Source: Bog-756 sp963833585 (GTDB lineage: Bacteria > Actinomycetota > Acidimicrobiia > Acidimicrobiales > RAAP-2). From it: a stretch of DNA of 64,000 nt. The stretch is from assembly GCA_963833585.1 (NCBI GenBank), contig CAWHYF010000006.1:868001-932000 (forward strand), read 5' to 3'. Under the pieces are notes generated by a model. The model did no database searches. It was not told the DNA's origin and saw only the letters and a list, made by a program, of their open reading frames with translations. Below, piece by piece: positions 41,948 to 52,700 of the stretch. The translations under genes and the position numbers were made by a program. Every line of letters begins with the position of its first letter. Position 1 is the stretch's first letter.

Positions 41948-42640
41948 TCAGGAGGCTCGGGTGCGTTGTTCCGACCAGAGCGCATAGCCCAACCACGCTA
42001 GGGCCAGACCCACTGGAATCGCGATCTTCGGCTGAGCCGCGTTGGGCAGAGCTGCGGCTACGGGGGCCAACACGGTCCCAATGGCTAGGAGTGCGCCCGC
42101 CCATCGCGGCAGGATGCCAGCGCGAAATGTCGCGACACCAAACAACACTCCACCGATAATGTATATCGGTGCGGTCAGATTCCACAACACGGGGAGGGCG
42201 CCGAGATAGACCTTGCTGGTGGGGCCGACCAACATTCCCATCCAGCCCACAACGAAGGTCGGGTCTGTCGCCGCCAGACGCGGCAAGATGAATGCTTCAA
42301 CGAAGCTAAAGCCCATGATGAGCACCAGCCAGAGGCTCAACAATACATATCCGACCAGGCCCATCCAGCCGATCGTCTTTGCCTGCCTGGCATAGAGACC
42401 TGCCATTCCGAGCAGGCCGAAGAAGCACATGGCGCAGGCCATGAAGTGAACGATTTCCCAGCGTGTGGTGGTGACTGACGAAGCAACGTTCGCTGGGTGG
42501 AACACTCCGACGAACACGTAACAGACGCCTGCTAAAAGAGCCGATAGCCCTGCGAGTCGAAGAAGGGTGGGCGTTGTTATTGGTACTTTGGCGGGGCGAC
42601 CGTCAGCGGACTGTTTAGAGACTTCAACCGTTTGTGTCAT
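41948..42640 (-). CDS. Six-helix membrane protein, unknown function
   Basis: Integral membrane protein of 230 residues with six to seven helices (LAGLSALLAGVCYVFVGVFH, FMACAMCFFGLLGMAGLYA, WMGLVGYVLLSLWLVLIMGF, LWNLTAPIYIIGGVLFGVA, AGALLAIGTVLAPVAAALP, and the C-terminal GLALAWLGYALW). It resembles small actinobacterial membrane proteins of unknown role encoded near DUF4386 genes. ATG 42640 has GAGGAGCCGC upstream. It and the DUF4386 gene at 42765 share orientation and may be one transcript. No catalytic residues are apparent. Confidence 0.7.
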   Translation of the reverse strand: MTQTVEVSKQSADGRPAKVPITTPTLLRLAGLSALLAGVCYVFVGVFHPANVASSVTTTRWEIVHFMACAMCFFGLLGMAGLYARQAKTIGWMGLVGYVLLSLWLVLIMGFSFVEAFILPRLAATDPTFVVGWMGMLVGPTSKVYLGALPVLWNLTAPIYIIGGVLFGVATFRAGILPRWAGALLAIGTVLAPVAAALPNAAQPKIAIPVGLALAWLGYALWSEQRTRAS

Positions 42641-42764
42641 GCGGCTCCTCGGTGTTCTTGACGAATGACCAGATGATCCTCGCCGGGGAAACGACGGACG
42701 TGCGAGGGACAGTACCGAGTCGTGGCGTTGCCACGCTCGGCCTGAGGGGTGAGCATTAGCGCGT

Positions 42765-43544
42765 TCACTTCACGAGCTTCTGAACTGGTTTGGCAGCAAG
42801 GATCGGCGAAGGCTTGAACCCTTTGACGATGAGGTAGATGCCGAGTGACGCTTCCCATGCGATTTCCGGAATCGCGAGGAGGGATGCTGCCGGGGAGCCG
42901 TTCTTGAAAGCGCCGAAGAGAATGGCAATCCCCGAAACGAAGATCAATGGACCGCCGATGAGCCCCAGCATGGCCATGCCTCGGGGCACAAGGCCAGATC
43001 GGTACATCAGGTAGCCGAGCAACAGACCGTTTCCAAACCCTGCACAGAAGCCGGGCCCTAGCAGGAACGTCCAGTCGTGGATGGCAACCAGCGCCCGTTC
43101 GACCAGAACGAGTGAGGCTGCATTTGCTGCGCCCGCTCCCCCGACGTCTTGCCGCAGAGTGACGACCGACATCACACTGATGATGCCGACAACGATGATG
43201 GTTGATTCGAGGGTGCGGCTCGCGACATAACCAAGGCTGATGCTCTGGCTTTGGCGTTTGATGATTGGATACAGCACGACCGCGGTGGCAATACCGGAAA
43301 TCGCGAGCAGCACCTCAAGGGTCGCACCCGTAGCAATGCCGATATGACCGCCGGACCCCAAGATGTAGTCGGTGTGCTTTAGCAGTGGTTTGTAAAGGAA
43401 GACCTCTGGGATCGAAGTCACAAAGGTGATCACGAAGAACCACCCTGCGATCCGAGCGGTTCTCCGCTGCGCATCCGTCTGCTTTGCGAGCATGAGCGGC
43501 CCGCGATCAGGTTGTGAAGCAGGTGGGACATCGACGATAGCCAT
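42765..43544 (-). CDS. DUF4386 family membrane protein
   Basis: Integral membrane protein of 259 residues matching DUF4386. Its signature includes RRTARIAGWFFVITFVTSIP, LEVLLAISGIATAVVLYPI, LGYVASRTLESTIIVVGIIS, LLGPGFCAGFGNGLLLGYLM and YRSGLVPRGMAMLGLIGGPL. Six or seven helices are predicted by eye. The family is common in Actinobacteria and Bacilli, without assigned function. It has a 465-base upstream gap containing a perfect small hairpin at 43651-43667. It precedes the other membrane gene at 41948 on the same strand. Confidence 0.82.
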   Translation of the reverse strand: MAIVDVPPASQPDRGPLMLAKQTDAQRRTARIAGWFFVITFVTSIPEVFLYKPLLKHTDYILGSGGHIGIATGATLEVLLAISGIATAVVLYPIIKRQSQSISLGYVASRTLESTIIVVGIISVMSVVTLRQDVGGAGAANAASLVLVERALVAIHDWTFLLGPGFCAGFGNGLLLGYLMYRSGLVPRGMAMLGLIGGPLIFVSGIAILFGAFKNGSPAASLLAIPEIAWEASLGIYLIVKGFKPSPILAAKPVQKLVK

Positions 43545-44009
43545 GGCACTCCCCCTGATATCAGGCGCTGCGGATCGGGCGCTACCAGGGTCCGGGGCGC
43601 AGCTCCCGAGTTACCTCGGGGCTGTCGTATGTGCGCGGCACGCTATATCCATCGGGATGTTCCCGATAGCGTTTCGGTCGCTTTGTCGCACGATTGACAC
43701 ATTGGCAGTAAGGCCTATCCCGCAAGTGCCGGTCGGGTCCAGTCTTGCCCCCTTCAAGGGGTTACGACTTCGACGGATTGCACACTCATCGGTAAACGGC
43801 CAGGTCAAAACACGGGATAGAGGACTGCAGGCCCGGGGAACCACATCAGAACACTCCGTCCCTTCCCCATTGTTCGATACCCGATGGGCATAGCGCGGAC
43901 AACGGCCCCGGGCCGGCCAGCGCACGGCCCGCAGGGCGCCTCATTCGAACGGGGAGGGCGGAGCGGACGGGGAAGGGGGGCGGGTGAGCGAGTGTCACAC
44001 ACCGGTACC
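43545..44009. promoter_or_regulatory. Gap upstream of DUF4386 gene with a perfect small palindrome
   Basis: The gap has no convincing gene. ATCGGGA-TGT-TCCCGAT at 43651-43667 is a perfect seven-base inverted repeat flanked by CGCTAT and ATAGCG, about 107 bases before the DUF4386 start. It may be an operator for a missing regulator or a hairpin in the leader. Confidence 0.4.
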
Positions 44010-45083
44010 TTAGGGATGCCCGGCGGCTCGCCCGTGGAGGGCCGAACCGTCGTTCTGATGATGGCGGGTCGCAGCATGAGGGTCGATGCCTGGCCCCGAG
44101 GGATCGACATGGATGATCGCTTCAGAGAGATTCGAAACTTGGTGCAGGAGTTCGTGGTGCGCCACTTCGGCGATTTCGTGCGCCATGGTGACCGATAGAC
44201 CCCCATCGACGCTGAGCCGCACCTGGGCCAAGAGCCGATTCCCGGCCCAGCGAGCCCGAACCTCTGTAACTGTCTTCACACCATCCACTGTCCCGACGAC
44301 CATCGAGATGCGACGGACGATGGCCGGATCAACGGCGTCGAGGAGCCGCTGCCCGACACTGCGGACGGCCCGGTAGCCGACGATTACGATGGCGGCGGTG
44401 ATCACCAGTCCGACAACCGCATCGGCCCACTGAGCGCCGAAGGCAACGCCTACAGCACCGACCAATACCAAGAGTGAGGTCACTCCATCGGTGCGGGCGT
44501 GGATACCGTCCGCCTCCAATGCAGCAGAACCGATGCGACGGCCGACCCTGATCCGATACTGGGCCACCACCTCGTTCCCGACCGCCCCGACCAGCGCCGC
44601 CACCATCACAAAGCCCAGGTGGGAAACCTTCTCCGGGTGGAGCAACCGATCGACGGCCTCATATCCGGCGAAGGCCGCCGAAACAGCAATGAGTGCGACC
44701 ACGGCCAGACCGGCCAGGTCCTCCGCCTTGCCGTAACCGTACGTGAACCGGGAAGTTGCCGGCCTGCGACTGAGTCGAAACGCCAGCCAGAGCGGTACAG
44801 CAGTCAGTGCATCGGCTGTATTGTGCAAGGTGTCGCCCAACAACGCAACGGACCCGCTTGCTACCACGACGAGTGCCTGCACACCTGCCGTTGCCAACAG
44901 GAGCGCCAGCGAGATTGCGACAGCCCGGATGCCGTCGCTACTGCCTTCCAGGGCCTGGTCTAAGGAGTCCTTGGCGTCGTGGGAGTGGGGGGCTATGAAG
45001 GCTCGGAGAACACCGGCCACGCCGTTGTGTCCGTGATCGTGTTGAGGTTCGTGATCGTGGTGCTGGTGGCCGGGTTCGGACAT
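44010..45083 (-). CDS. Cation diffusion facilitator (CDF) family metal efflux transporter
   Basis: Proton-coupled divalent-metal exporter of 357 residues. The N-terminus is His-rich (GHQHHDHEPQHDHGH, then PHSH), as in zinc/cobalt exporters. Six helices follow, with metal-site residues in LLGDTLHNTADALTAVP (HNxxD, helix 2) and EADGIHARTDGVTSLL (HxxxD, helix 5). A cytoplasmic domain then follows (DGVKTVTEVRARWAGNRLLA, ending in IIHVDP). ATG 45083 gives MSEPGHQHHD; a GTG nine codons upstream is also possible. Metal specificity cannot be fixed from sequence, but the HD site favours zinc-like ions. Confidence 0.88.
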   Translation of the reverse strand: MSEPGHQHHDHEPQHDHGHNGVAGVLRAFIAPHSHDAKDSLDQALEGSSDGIRAVAISLALLLATAGVQALVVVASGSVALLGDTLHNTADALTAVPLWLAFRLSRRPATSRFTYGYGKAEDLAGLAVVALIAVSAAFAGYEAVDRLLHPEKVSHLGFVMVAALVGAVGNEVVAQYRIRVGRRIGSAALEADGIHARTDGVTSLLVLVGAVGVAFGAQWADAVVGLVITAAIVIVGYRAVRSVGQRLLDAVDPAIVRRISMVVGTVDGVKTVTEVRARWAGNRLLAQVRLSVDGGLSVTMAHEIAEVAHHELLHQVSNLSEAIIHVDPSGPGIDPHAATRHHQNDGSALHGRAAGHP

Positions 45084-45245
45084 GGGTCCAGTCTGGTGGC
45101 CCGCTCTCACCTTTGCATGTTGCGGGCGGTTCGCAGCCGCCTGGTTCTTGCAGTCACGACCGGCAAATGAGAGGGCGAGCCCAACGCCGGGGTTGATCGG
45201 GGTTATCGACAGTGGCTGACCGGCACTTCTGCCGCCTCCTGATGG

Positions 45246-45404
45246 TCAGTGTGTGAGTGCCTCCCGTGCCTCCCGTGCCTCCCGTGCCTCCCGAATGGCG
45301 TAGTAGAGGAGCACATACCCGGCGAGAGGGGTCGGCCCACCGCCAGCCGATGAGTGCATTGAGAGACCCACCAACACCGCTGTTGCCAGGATTCCGTCGA
45401 TCAT
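45246..45404 (-). pseudogene. Cation-efflux-type transporter fragment with compensating indels
   Basis: A 52-codon minus-strand frame reads IDGILATAVLVGLS, leaves the homologous frame for about ten residues (the next frame gives NALIGWRWADP), and resumes PLAGYVLLYYAIREA. Read together, GLNALIGWRWADPLAGYVLL matches the fifth and sixth helices of CDF-like transporters (VGLxLNAxxGWWWADPxAGLVIVYYAxREA). One CT duplication and one extra C would explain the shift. The C-terminus is expanded by the 9-base repeat into REA units. It lies just upstream of the intact CDF gene. Confidence 0.45.
45257..45292 (+). repeat. Minisatellite, four copies of a 9-base unit
   Basis: GTGCCTCCC is repeated four times without a mismatch at 45257-45292. 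On the minus strand it encodes REA units at the end of the transporter fragment. The length suggests recent slippage. Confidence 0.9.
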
Positions 45405-45580
45405 GGCCTACCTCATTGCCGTCGATGGCATGGTTCACGGGAACGGCTTGCGACGTGTCCCAGGAGGCGGGATGAGGAGCGCGTTACGTGAGTTTCCCCT
45501 GAATGGAGGTCGCTATGTGTGCTGACGCGTCATCGGAGGCCCCGACGAGGGGGGCTATCGGGCTGTCGGCCCAGATCAGG

Positions 45581-46741
45581 TCAACCTCCGATGGCCAATG
45601 TCACAATCTCGCCCGTTCGTGTCTTCTCATTCTCACCCACAGCCTGACAGAGAGTGGTCGAGGGGCACGAGATCCCGTTCAGCTCGACGGACTTCCCTGG
45701 GACGAATCCCAGAGGCCCCGGTGTCCCACCGATGACCGCCAAGAACACTCCGCGTTGTGCCGTTCCGGCTGCCCCTTGGGAGGCGGTGGCTCCCACCGCC
45801 TCACAGACGGTCGACGCAGGGCAGTCCACCGCCCGGAGTGCCGTGGCGTTGCTCCCAGGGAGGTGGAACAGGTGCTGGGGCATTCCGGACTCGACGTCCA
45901 CCACGACCGCCTCTTGGACCAGTCGGTTACCTACCTTCGCTGACCCCTGGCCCACCACCACACAGTCAACTGAGCCATGGCACGAGATTCCGCCGAACGT
46001 CGAGGTTCCCGGAGGGACAATGCGTAGCGGGCTGAGGCTGTTCCCAAACAACGATACGAGAACATCGTTGTACTTGCCGTTCGAGGTGGAGGCGATGGCC
46101 GTGCACGTGGCCGGCCGCCAACAGTCGACACCGTTTACCGATGTCGTTCCCGGGACCGTGAGCACCGCGGACGGACCGGACGCAATGGCACCCACCGACT
46201 GCGACCGTCCGCCGGCCTCGCAAGCTGTCCCGACGCAGGCGAGCGACGAGAATGTGGACATCCCGAGAGCCGGCTCAGGAGAACCGGGTGATCCGCTTTG
46301 GAGGGCCACAATTACCCCATGTCCGCCTCCGACACCCACCGCCACGCAGGACGCTTTCGAGGAGCAGGACACCGCCGTAAGGGCCTTCGTCCCCGGGACC
46401 AGGTGGCGAGGGCCAGACTTGCCCTGAGTGATGGACATCACCGCCCCCTCACCGTTGACCGCGGTGGCACCCACCGCCTCGCACCAATCCACGGTCGGGC
46501 AGGCAATGGCGCTCAGAAGTTCGAGGCCCGGCACCATACGCGTCGCGGTGACGGTGCCCGCGGCCCGAGTCGGCGTACCGCTGCCACAGGCGGCCACCAA
46601 CGCGGCCGAGCCTAGAAGGAACGCCGACAGTGCGCGTCTGACCCGAAGCCGCCCACGGCTTCGCCCACAGCCACCAATCGTCGACGGAGCGGCACTCACA
46701 ACGCCGCGAAGCTGGCGCGCCCGGAACCGGCCTCCGCCCAT
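45581..46741 (-). CDS. Lipoprotein with seven Cys-containing propeller-like repeats
   Basis: Predicted lipoprotein of 386 residues. After a long basic N-terminus comes ALSAFLLGSAALVAACGSG, a signal peptide with lipobox VAAC. The mature part contains about seven modules of 45 residues with the pattern S/A-I-S-C-P-x4-C-x-A-V-G: LSAIACPTVDWCEAVGATA, LTAVSCSSKASCVAVGVGG, FSSLACVGTACEAGG, NGVDCWRPATCTAIAS, FGGISCHGSVDCVVVGQG, LRAVDCPASTVCEAVGATA and LNGISCPSTTLCQAVGENE. Each has a cysteine pair, as in actinobacterial beta-propeller-like surface proteins. It is adjacent to the giant secreted protein on the same strand. Function is unknown. Confidence 0.75.
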   Translation of the reverse strand: MGGGRFRARQLRGVVSAAPSTIGGCGRSRGRLRVRRALSAFLLGSAALVAACGSGTPTRAAGTVTATRMVPGLELLSAIACPTVDWCEAVGATAVNGEGAVMSITQGKSGPRHLVPGTKALTAVSCSSKASCVAVGVGGGHGVIVALQSGSPGSPEPALGMSTFSSLACVGTACEAGGRSQSVGAIASGPSAVLTVPGTTSVNGVDCWRPATCTAIASTSNGKYNDVLVSLFGNSLSPLRIVPPGTSTFGGISCHGSVDCVVVGQGSAKVGNRLVQEAVVVDVESGMPQHLFHLPGSNATALRAVDCPASTVCEAVGATASQGAAGTAQRGVFLAVIGGTPGPLGFVPGKSVELNGISCPSTTLCQAVGENEKTRTGEIVTLAIGG

Positions 46742-46763
46742 GATCGTCGGATTCAGATGGGCC

Positions 46764-49700
46764 TCAGTTGCTGACCTTGATGGTTATCGGAGCGCTGTTG
46801 GTGACGTTCCCAGCCTCGTCGGTGGCCACGCTCTGAAGCGTGTACGTGCCGTTGGGAACGGTGGCCGTACTCCAGGAGAGCTTGTAGACACCCCGGGCCA
46901 GCGTTGCCGTACCGATCACGTGCTGACTGTACGACCCGCCGCTGATGGCGAACTGAACGGTCTTGACCGATACATCGTCGCTAGCCGTCGCCTTGAGTGC
47001 GGCCGTCCCCGTCAGGGTCTTGCCATTGACCGGGGCGGTCACCGCCGTCGTCGGCGGGGTGTTGTCGACAGAGATCGAGATCGCGGCGCTGTAAGTCGAG
47101 TTGCCAGCTTCGTCCGTCGCCAGGCTCTGCAAGTTGTAGTTCCCGTCCGGCACGCTCTTGGTGTTCCAGATGTAGAGGTACCCGAGGTAGGTCGGCGTCG
47201 CCGTGCCGATCACGGACTTGCTGTAGGTACCCCCGCTGATCACGTATTGCACACTCTTCACTGAGACGTTGTCCGATGCGCTGGCGTCAAGGACGGCACC
47301 CGTACCCTGGAGGGCCGAGTTAGCCGCCGGCTTCACGACCGCCGTCGTGGGAGCCGTGTTGTCGACAATCACGGACACCGGGGCACTGTACGCCGTGCCG
47401 CTGGACGTGCCGGTCACGAGACTCTGGATGGCGTAGGTGCCATCCGGCACGCTCTTGGTGTTCCAGATGTAGAGGTACCCGAGGTAGGTCGGTGTCGCCG
47501 TGCCGATCAGGGACTTGTTGTACGTGCCGCCCGTGATCACGTATTGCACCTTGCTCACTCCGCCGGGAGCGGAGGCCGATGCGTCTAGTGTCGCCGAACC
47601 GGCCAGGGCGCTGCCTGCACCCGGCACGACCACGGTCGTGCTCGGACCGGTACCGACCGTTAGCGTGAAGGCCTGGCTGGAAGTGTTGGTGTTCGAGTCC
47701 GTCGCGGTGATGGTGATCGGGTAGCTGCCCGCCGTGCCCGCTGCTGGCGTCCCTGACAGGGCCCCGCCGGTGCCCAACGTCACGCCGGAGGGCAGGGATC
47801 CGCTCTCGGCGAAGGTGATCGGGGTGTCACCGGTGGCCGTGACCGAGAAGGTGCCGGCGGTGTTCTCGGCGAAGCTGGTCGAGGTCGCCGAGGTGAACGA
47901 TGGACCGGTAGCCGTGACCTTCAGGGTGAAGTCCTGGGTCGAGGTGCTGTGGTTCCCGTCGGTAGCGGTGATCGTGACGGGATAATTCCCGGCCGTGCGG
48001 AAGGCCGGCGTGCCCGACAGGGTGCCGTCGGTCTTCAGGGTCACGCCCGAGGGCAGGGCTCCGCTCTCGGTGAAGGTGATCGGGGTGTCCCCGCCGGCCG
48101 TCACCGTGAAGGTGCCGGCGGTGTTCTCGGCGAAGGTGGCCGACGCCGCCGAGGTGAACGACGGGCCGCCGGCCGTGACCGTGAGGGTAAAGGCCTGGGT
48201 GGCGGTGTTCGAGTTGCTATCCGTCGCCGTGATGGTTATCGGGTAGCTGCCGGCTGAACTGAAGCCCGGGGTGCCCGAAAGGGTGCCGTCGGTGCCCAGT
48301 GTCACGCCCGAGGGCAGGGCTCCGCTCTCGGTGAAGGCGATCGGGGTGTCACCGGTGGCCGTGACCGAGAAGGTGCCGGCCGTGTTCTCGGCGAAGGTGG
48401 CCGAGGCCGCCGAGGTGAACGACGGACCACCGGCCGTGACCGTGAGGGTGAAGTCCTGGGTCGAGGTGCCGGTGTTGGCGTCGGTTGCCGTGATGGTGAT
48501 CGGGTAGCTGCCGACCGAACCGAAGCCGGGTGTGCCCGACAGGGTGCCGTCGGTCTTCAGGGTCACGCCCGAGGGCAGACTCCCGGTCTCGGTGAAGGTG
48601 ATCGGGGTGTCACCGGTGGCGGTGACCGCGAACGAGCCCGCCGCGTTCTCCACGAAGTTCGCCGAGGTCGCCGAGGTGAACGACGGGCCGCCGGCCGTGA
48701 CCGTGAGGGTGAAGGACTGGGTCGAGGTGTTCGAGTTCTTGTCCGTCGCCGTGATCGTCAGTGGATAGCCGCCGGCCGTGCCGAAGGCCGGCGTGCCCGA
48801 CAGGGTGCCGTCGGTGCCCAGGGTCACGCCCGAGGGCAGGGCTCCGCTCTCGGTGAAGGTGATCGGGGTGTCACCGGTCGCCGTGACCGAGAAGGTGTCG
48901 GCGCTGTTCTCCGCGAAGCTGGTGGAGGTCGGCGAGGTGAAGACCGGCACGGAGGCGCTCACCGTGAGGGTGAAGTCCTGGGTCGAGGTGTTGGTGTTGG
49001 CGTCGGTGGCGGTGATGGTGATCGGGTAGCTGCCGGACGTGCCCGCGGCCGGCGTGCCCGACAGGGTGCCGTCGGTGCCCAGGGTCACGCCCGAGGGCAG
49101 AGCCCCGGTCTCGGTGAAGGCGATCGGGGTGTCACCGGTGGCCGTGACCGAGAAGGTACCCGCGCTGTTCTCCGCGAACGAGATGGATGATGCGGAGGTG
49201 AAGACCGGCGCGCCGGCCGTGACGGTGAGCGTGAAGTCCTGGGTCGAGGTGTTCGAATTGCTGTCGGTGGCGGTGATGGTGATCGGGTAGCTACCTGCGG
49301 TGGCCGAGGCCGGCGTGCCCGACAGGGTGCCGTCGGTGCCCAGGGTCACACCTGACGGCAGGGAGCCGGTCTCGGTGAAGGTGATCGGGGTGTCCCCGCT
49401 GGCGGTCACCGAGAAGGTGCCGGCCGTGTTCTCGGCGAAGCTGGCCGAGGCCGTCGAGGTGAACGACGGGCCACCGGCCGTGACCGTGAGGGTGAAGTCC
49501 TGGGTGGAGGTGTTGGTGGCGGCGTCCGTGGCCGTGACGGTGATCGGGTAGCTGCCGGCCGAGCCGAAGGCGGGCGTGCCCGACAGGGTGCCGTCGCTGC
49601 CCAGGGTGACCCCGGAGGGGAGGGCCCCGGACTCGGAGAAGGTGATCGGGGTGTTCCCCGTCGCCGTCACCGAGAAGGTGCCGGCCGAGTTCTCGCCGAA

Positions 49701-52700
49701 GCTGGTCGAGGTCCCCGACGTGAAGACCGGCACGGAGGCGCTCACCGTGAGGATGAAGTCCTGGGTCGAGGAATTGTTGCTGGAGTCGGTCGCCGTGATG
49801 GTGATCGGGTAGCTACCGGCCGCACCGAAGGCTGGCGTGCCCGACAGGGTGCCGTCGGTGCCCAGGGTCACCCCGGAGGGAAGGGCCCCGGTCTCCGAGT
49901 AGGAGACCGTGCCGGCACCTGAGGCGATGACCGAGAAGGTGCCGGCCGAGTTCTCGCCGAAGCTTGTGGTCGCCGCGGAGGTGAAGACCGGGTTGCCGAT
50001 GAACAGTGGGGTGGTCGACTCGACCGTTCCGAGGTTCCTGCCCGCCGTCGTCTGGTAGGCGTCGTTCGGGCCGTTGCCGGGCAGCGGCGTCGTGTTCGAC
50101 TCGTCGATGTAGAGGTTGTAGGCCCCGGGGCTGAGGCCCGACGGCACCTGGAACGACCCGGTCGGCTTGGCCACGGTGAGGGTGCAGGGGTTGGGACCGA
50201 CCGTGGTCGACTCGGCACCGGTGCAGACATAGGTGTTGGCCGGAATGCTCACCGTCGAGCTCACCACCGGTACCGCGGTGGCGCGGGAGGTCCCGATCAG
50301 GACCTGGGGAGCGCTGACCGGATAGAAGTCCGCCGCGCTGTTCTGGAACTCGGCGGTGGGGTTGTTGTCGGGGGCCCCGTTGGGGTCTCCCCACCAGTTG
50401 GCGCCGCCGGTGACCGAGACGGTGTCACCGGGCTGTGCCCCTCCGCCCCCAAGCGTCGCGGTGGGCGTCTGCGGGACGGGCTGGCCGTTGTAGAAGAGGT
50501 TCAGCGACGAATAGTTGGTGGAGCCGTTCTCGTCGTTGCCCGAGGACAGGATGACGCCACAACTCTCGTAGCCGGCGTTCACATCCTCTTGAGTGGGCGG
50601 ACACGCGGCATCGCCGGTGGGCCCGTGCAAAGCCGGCGTGTCGGTGTTGCCGCCCGCTGAGTTGGACCCTAGGCCGCCGTAGGAGCAGTTACCGCCATTG
50701 ACCCAGCTACTCGGCAGGGTCATCGATGCAGTATTCGTTCCGAAGGCACTGGTGCTGGTCGAGGCCAGGATGTTGACGGCGCCGAAGCAGCCCCCCACTG
50801 CGCCGGTGCTCGCGCTGGTGAGGTCGAGGTTGGACGAGGGCAGGTCGCCCAGGGCCGCCGACGGGTTGGTGTCGGTCGGTGTGGGCAGTGGGTTGGCCGT
50901 GTTCATCGTCCAGGCGTCGCCCAGGCCACCGGAGGCGGAGACGCCTACACCGCCGGGACACGACGGTTCGTCCTTGGTCGTCCCACCGGTCACGCCGCTG
51001 CTGATGGGCTGGCCGAAGGCTGACTGCGATCCGGCCTGCTCGAGGTCCTGGTTGGAGTCGAACATCGAGACGGTGGCACCGGTGGAGGTCCAGGTGCACT
51101 CGTTCTGGGACCAGAGCGGGATGCTGTCGGTCGAACTGCCGCCTCCGTTGGTGGCCACCGGAGCCATGGTCACTGGAGCGCTGGCCGCGTTGTTGTTGTT
51201 GACCCCGCAGAGCTGCGCCGAGCCCGTCGTGAGGTTGACGTTCTGGATCGAGTAGCTGGTGACGCCGGCCGGCGTGGCGCCAGCGGTGAGGCTGGTCAGA
51301 GGCAGGGACGCGGTGCTGCCCGGGTTGGTACCGGTGGGACCGACCTGCCCCGCGCTGACTTCGATGCCATCGCAGAACGGCACTCCCTTGATGGCCGAGA
51401 AGTAGTTCCCGTCGGTGGTGCCGCTGGTCGCCCAACTCGGGGCCGGCTGGGTGATGTTGAGCGTCCAGGTCCCCGAGGTGGCATTGGCTGCGCCGTTGGC
51501 GCCGCCGGTAGCGAGGAAGGTGGCGTGGTAGGTACCGTTCTCACTGGAAGCCGGCGTATCGGCCACCGGGCAGGTGAGGATGTACTCCTCGCTCGTTCCC
51601 GATCCCGATGTGCTCTGGGTACAAGCCGGGCTGCTCGAGGTCGAGGTGGCCTCTGTGGCGTGCGACGGGAGTGTCCCGGTGTTGAGTGTGATCGACGCCG
51701 GGTAATTGCCGGGGCTCGCCGAGGCGAAGCCCTGGCTGTAGCAGACCACCGAGAAGGTCGAGGCTGCGCCGTCGGACCAACTGGTCGTGGTCCCGCCGGC
51801 GGCCGGAGCCGTACAGGTGGTGGTCGGGCCGGCCACGGTGAGCGTCCAGGTGCCCGAGGTGACCGTGGCCGTGTTGTTGGAGTCACTGGCCACGAAGTTG
51901 GCCGTGTAGACGCCGTTGTCCGCGGTCACGGCGTTTTCGGTGACGGGACACGTGAGGATGTAGTGCTCGGTCAGGCCGGACCCCGAGGTGCTCTTGGTAC
52001 AGGGCGGGGTGCTCGACGTGGAAGTCGACTCCACGATGTCGGAGGGAAGCGTCCCGGTCGAGGTGATCGAGGTCGGATAGGTGGCCGCCAGTGCTCCAGT
52101 GCCGTAGCAGGCGACCGAGAACGAGTTGGCACTACCGCCACCCGACGAGAAGAACGTGGTCGCTGTTCCAGTCGGGGCCGGGGCGGTACACGCCATCGTC
52201 TCCGGCGCCACCGCCACCGTCAGGGTGCCCGAAGTGAAGGCGACGCCATTGACGGTGGAGGTGAAGGTCATGGGATAGGAGCCGGCATCCGCGGCCGTGG
52301 GCGCCGCCGTCGAGCGCGCAGCTGAGGATGTACTCCTCCGTGGTGCCCGAGCCGGAGGTGCTTTGGACGCACGCCGGACTGCTCGAGGTGGTGGTGGCGA
52401 AGGTCTGGTTGGCGTCGGCTGGGAGCCCCCCTGAGGCGATGGTGATCGAGCTGGGGTATTGAGCCTGGCCCGAGACATGGGTCTCGTTCTCGCATTGGAC
52501 CGTGTAGGTGTTGGTGTACCCCGGTGCCATGGAGGTGGCGGTGCCACCCGCCGCGGGGGCAATACAGGCCTGGGTGGTGTTGGAGACGGTGATGGTGTCG
52601 GTGCCCGATGTGGTGGCGGTTCCTCCGTCCGTTCCCGGGTTGGCGACGAAGGTGACCGGGTAGGTACCGAGCTGCGAGGTGGTGGGGTTGTCGGTCAGCG

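Noticed and set aside
45154..45438. A 94-codon frame with GGTGGTGGTGGT on the minus strand
   Set aside because: It is the wrong frame across the minisatellite; the frame with REA repeats gives the transporter homology.
47500..49812. A series of plus-strand open frames of 74-83 codons with a 261-base period
   Set aside because: They are antisense to the Ig repeats of the giant gene, share its period and have no ribosome-binding sites; they result from GC-biased codons.
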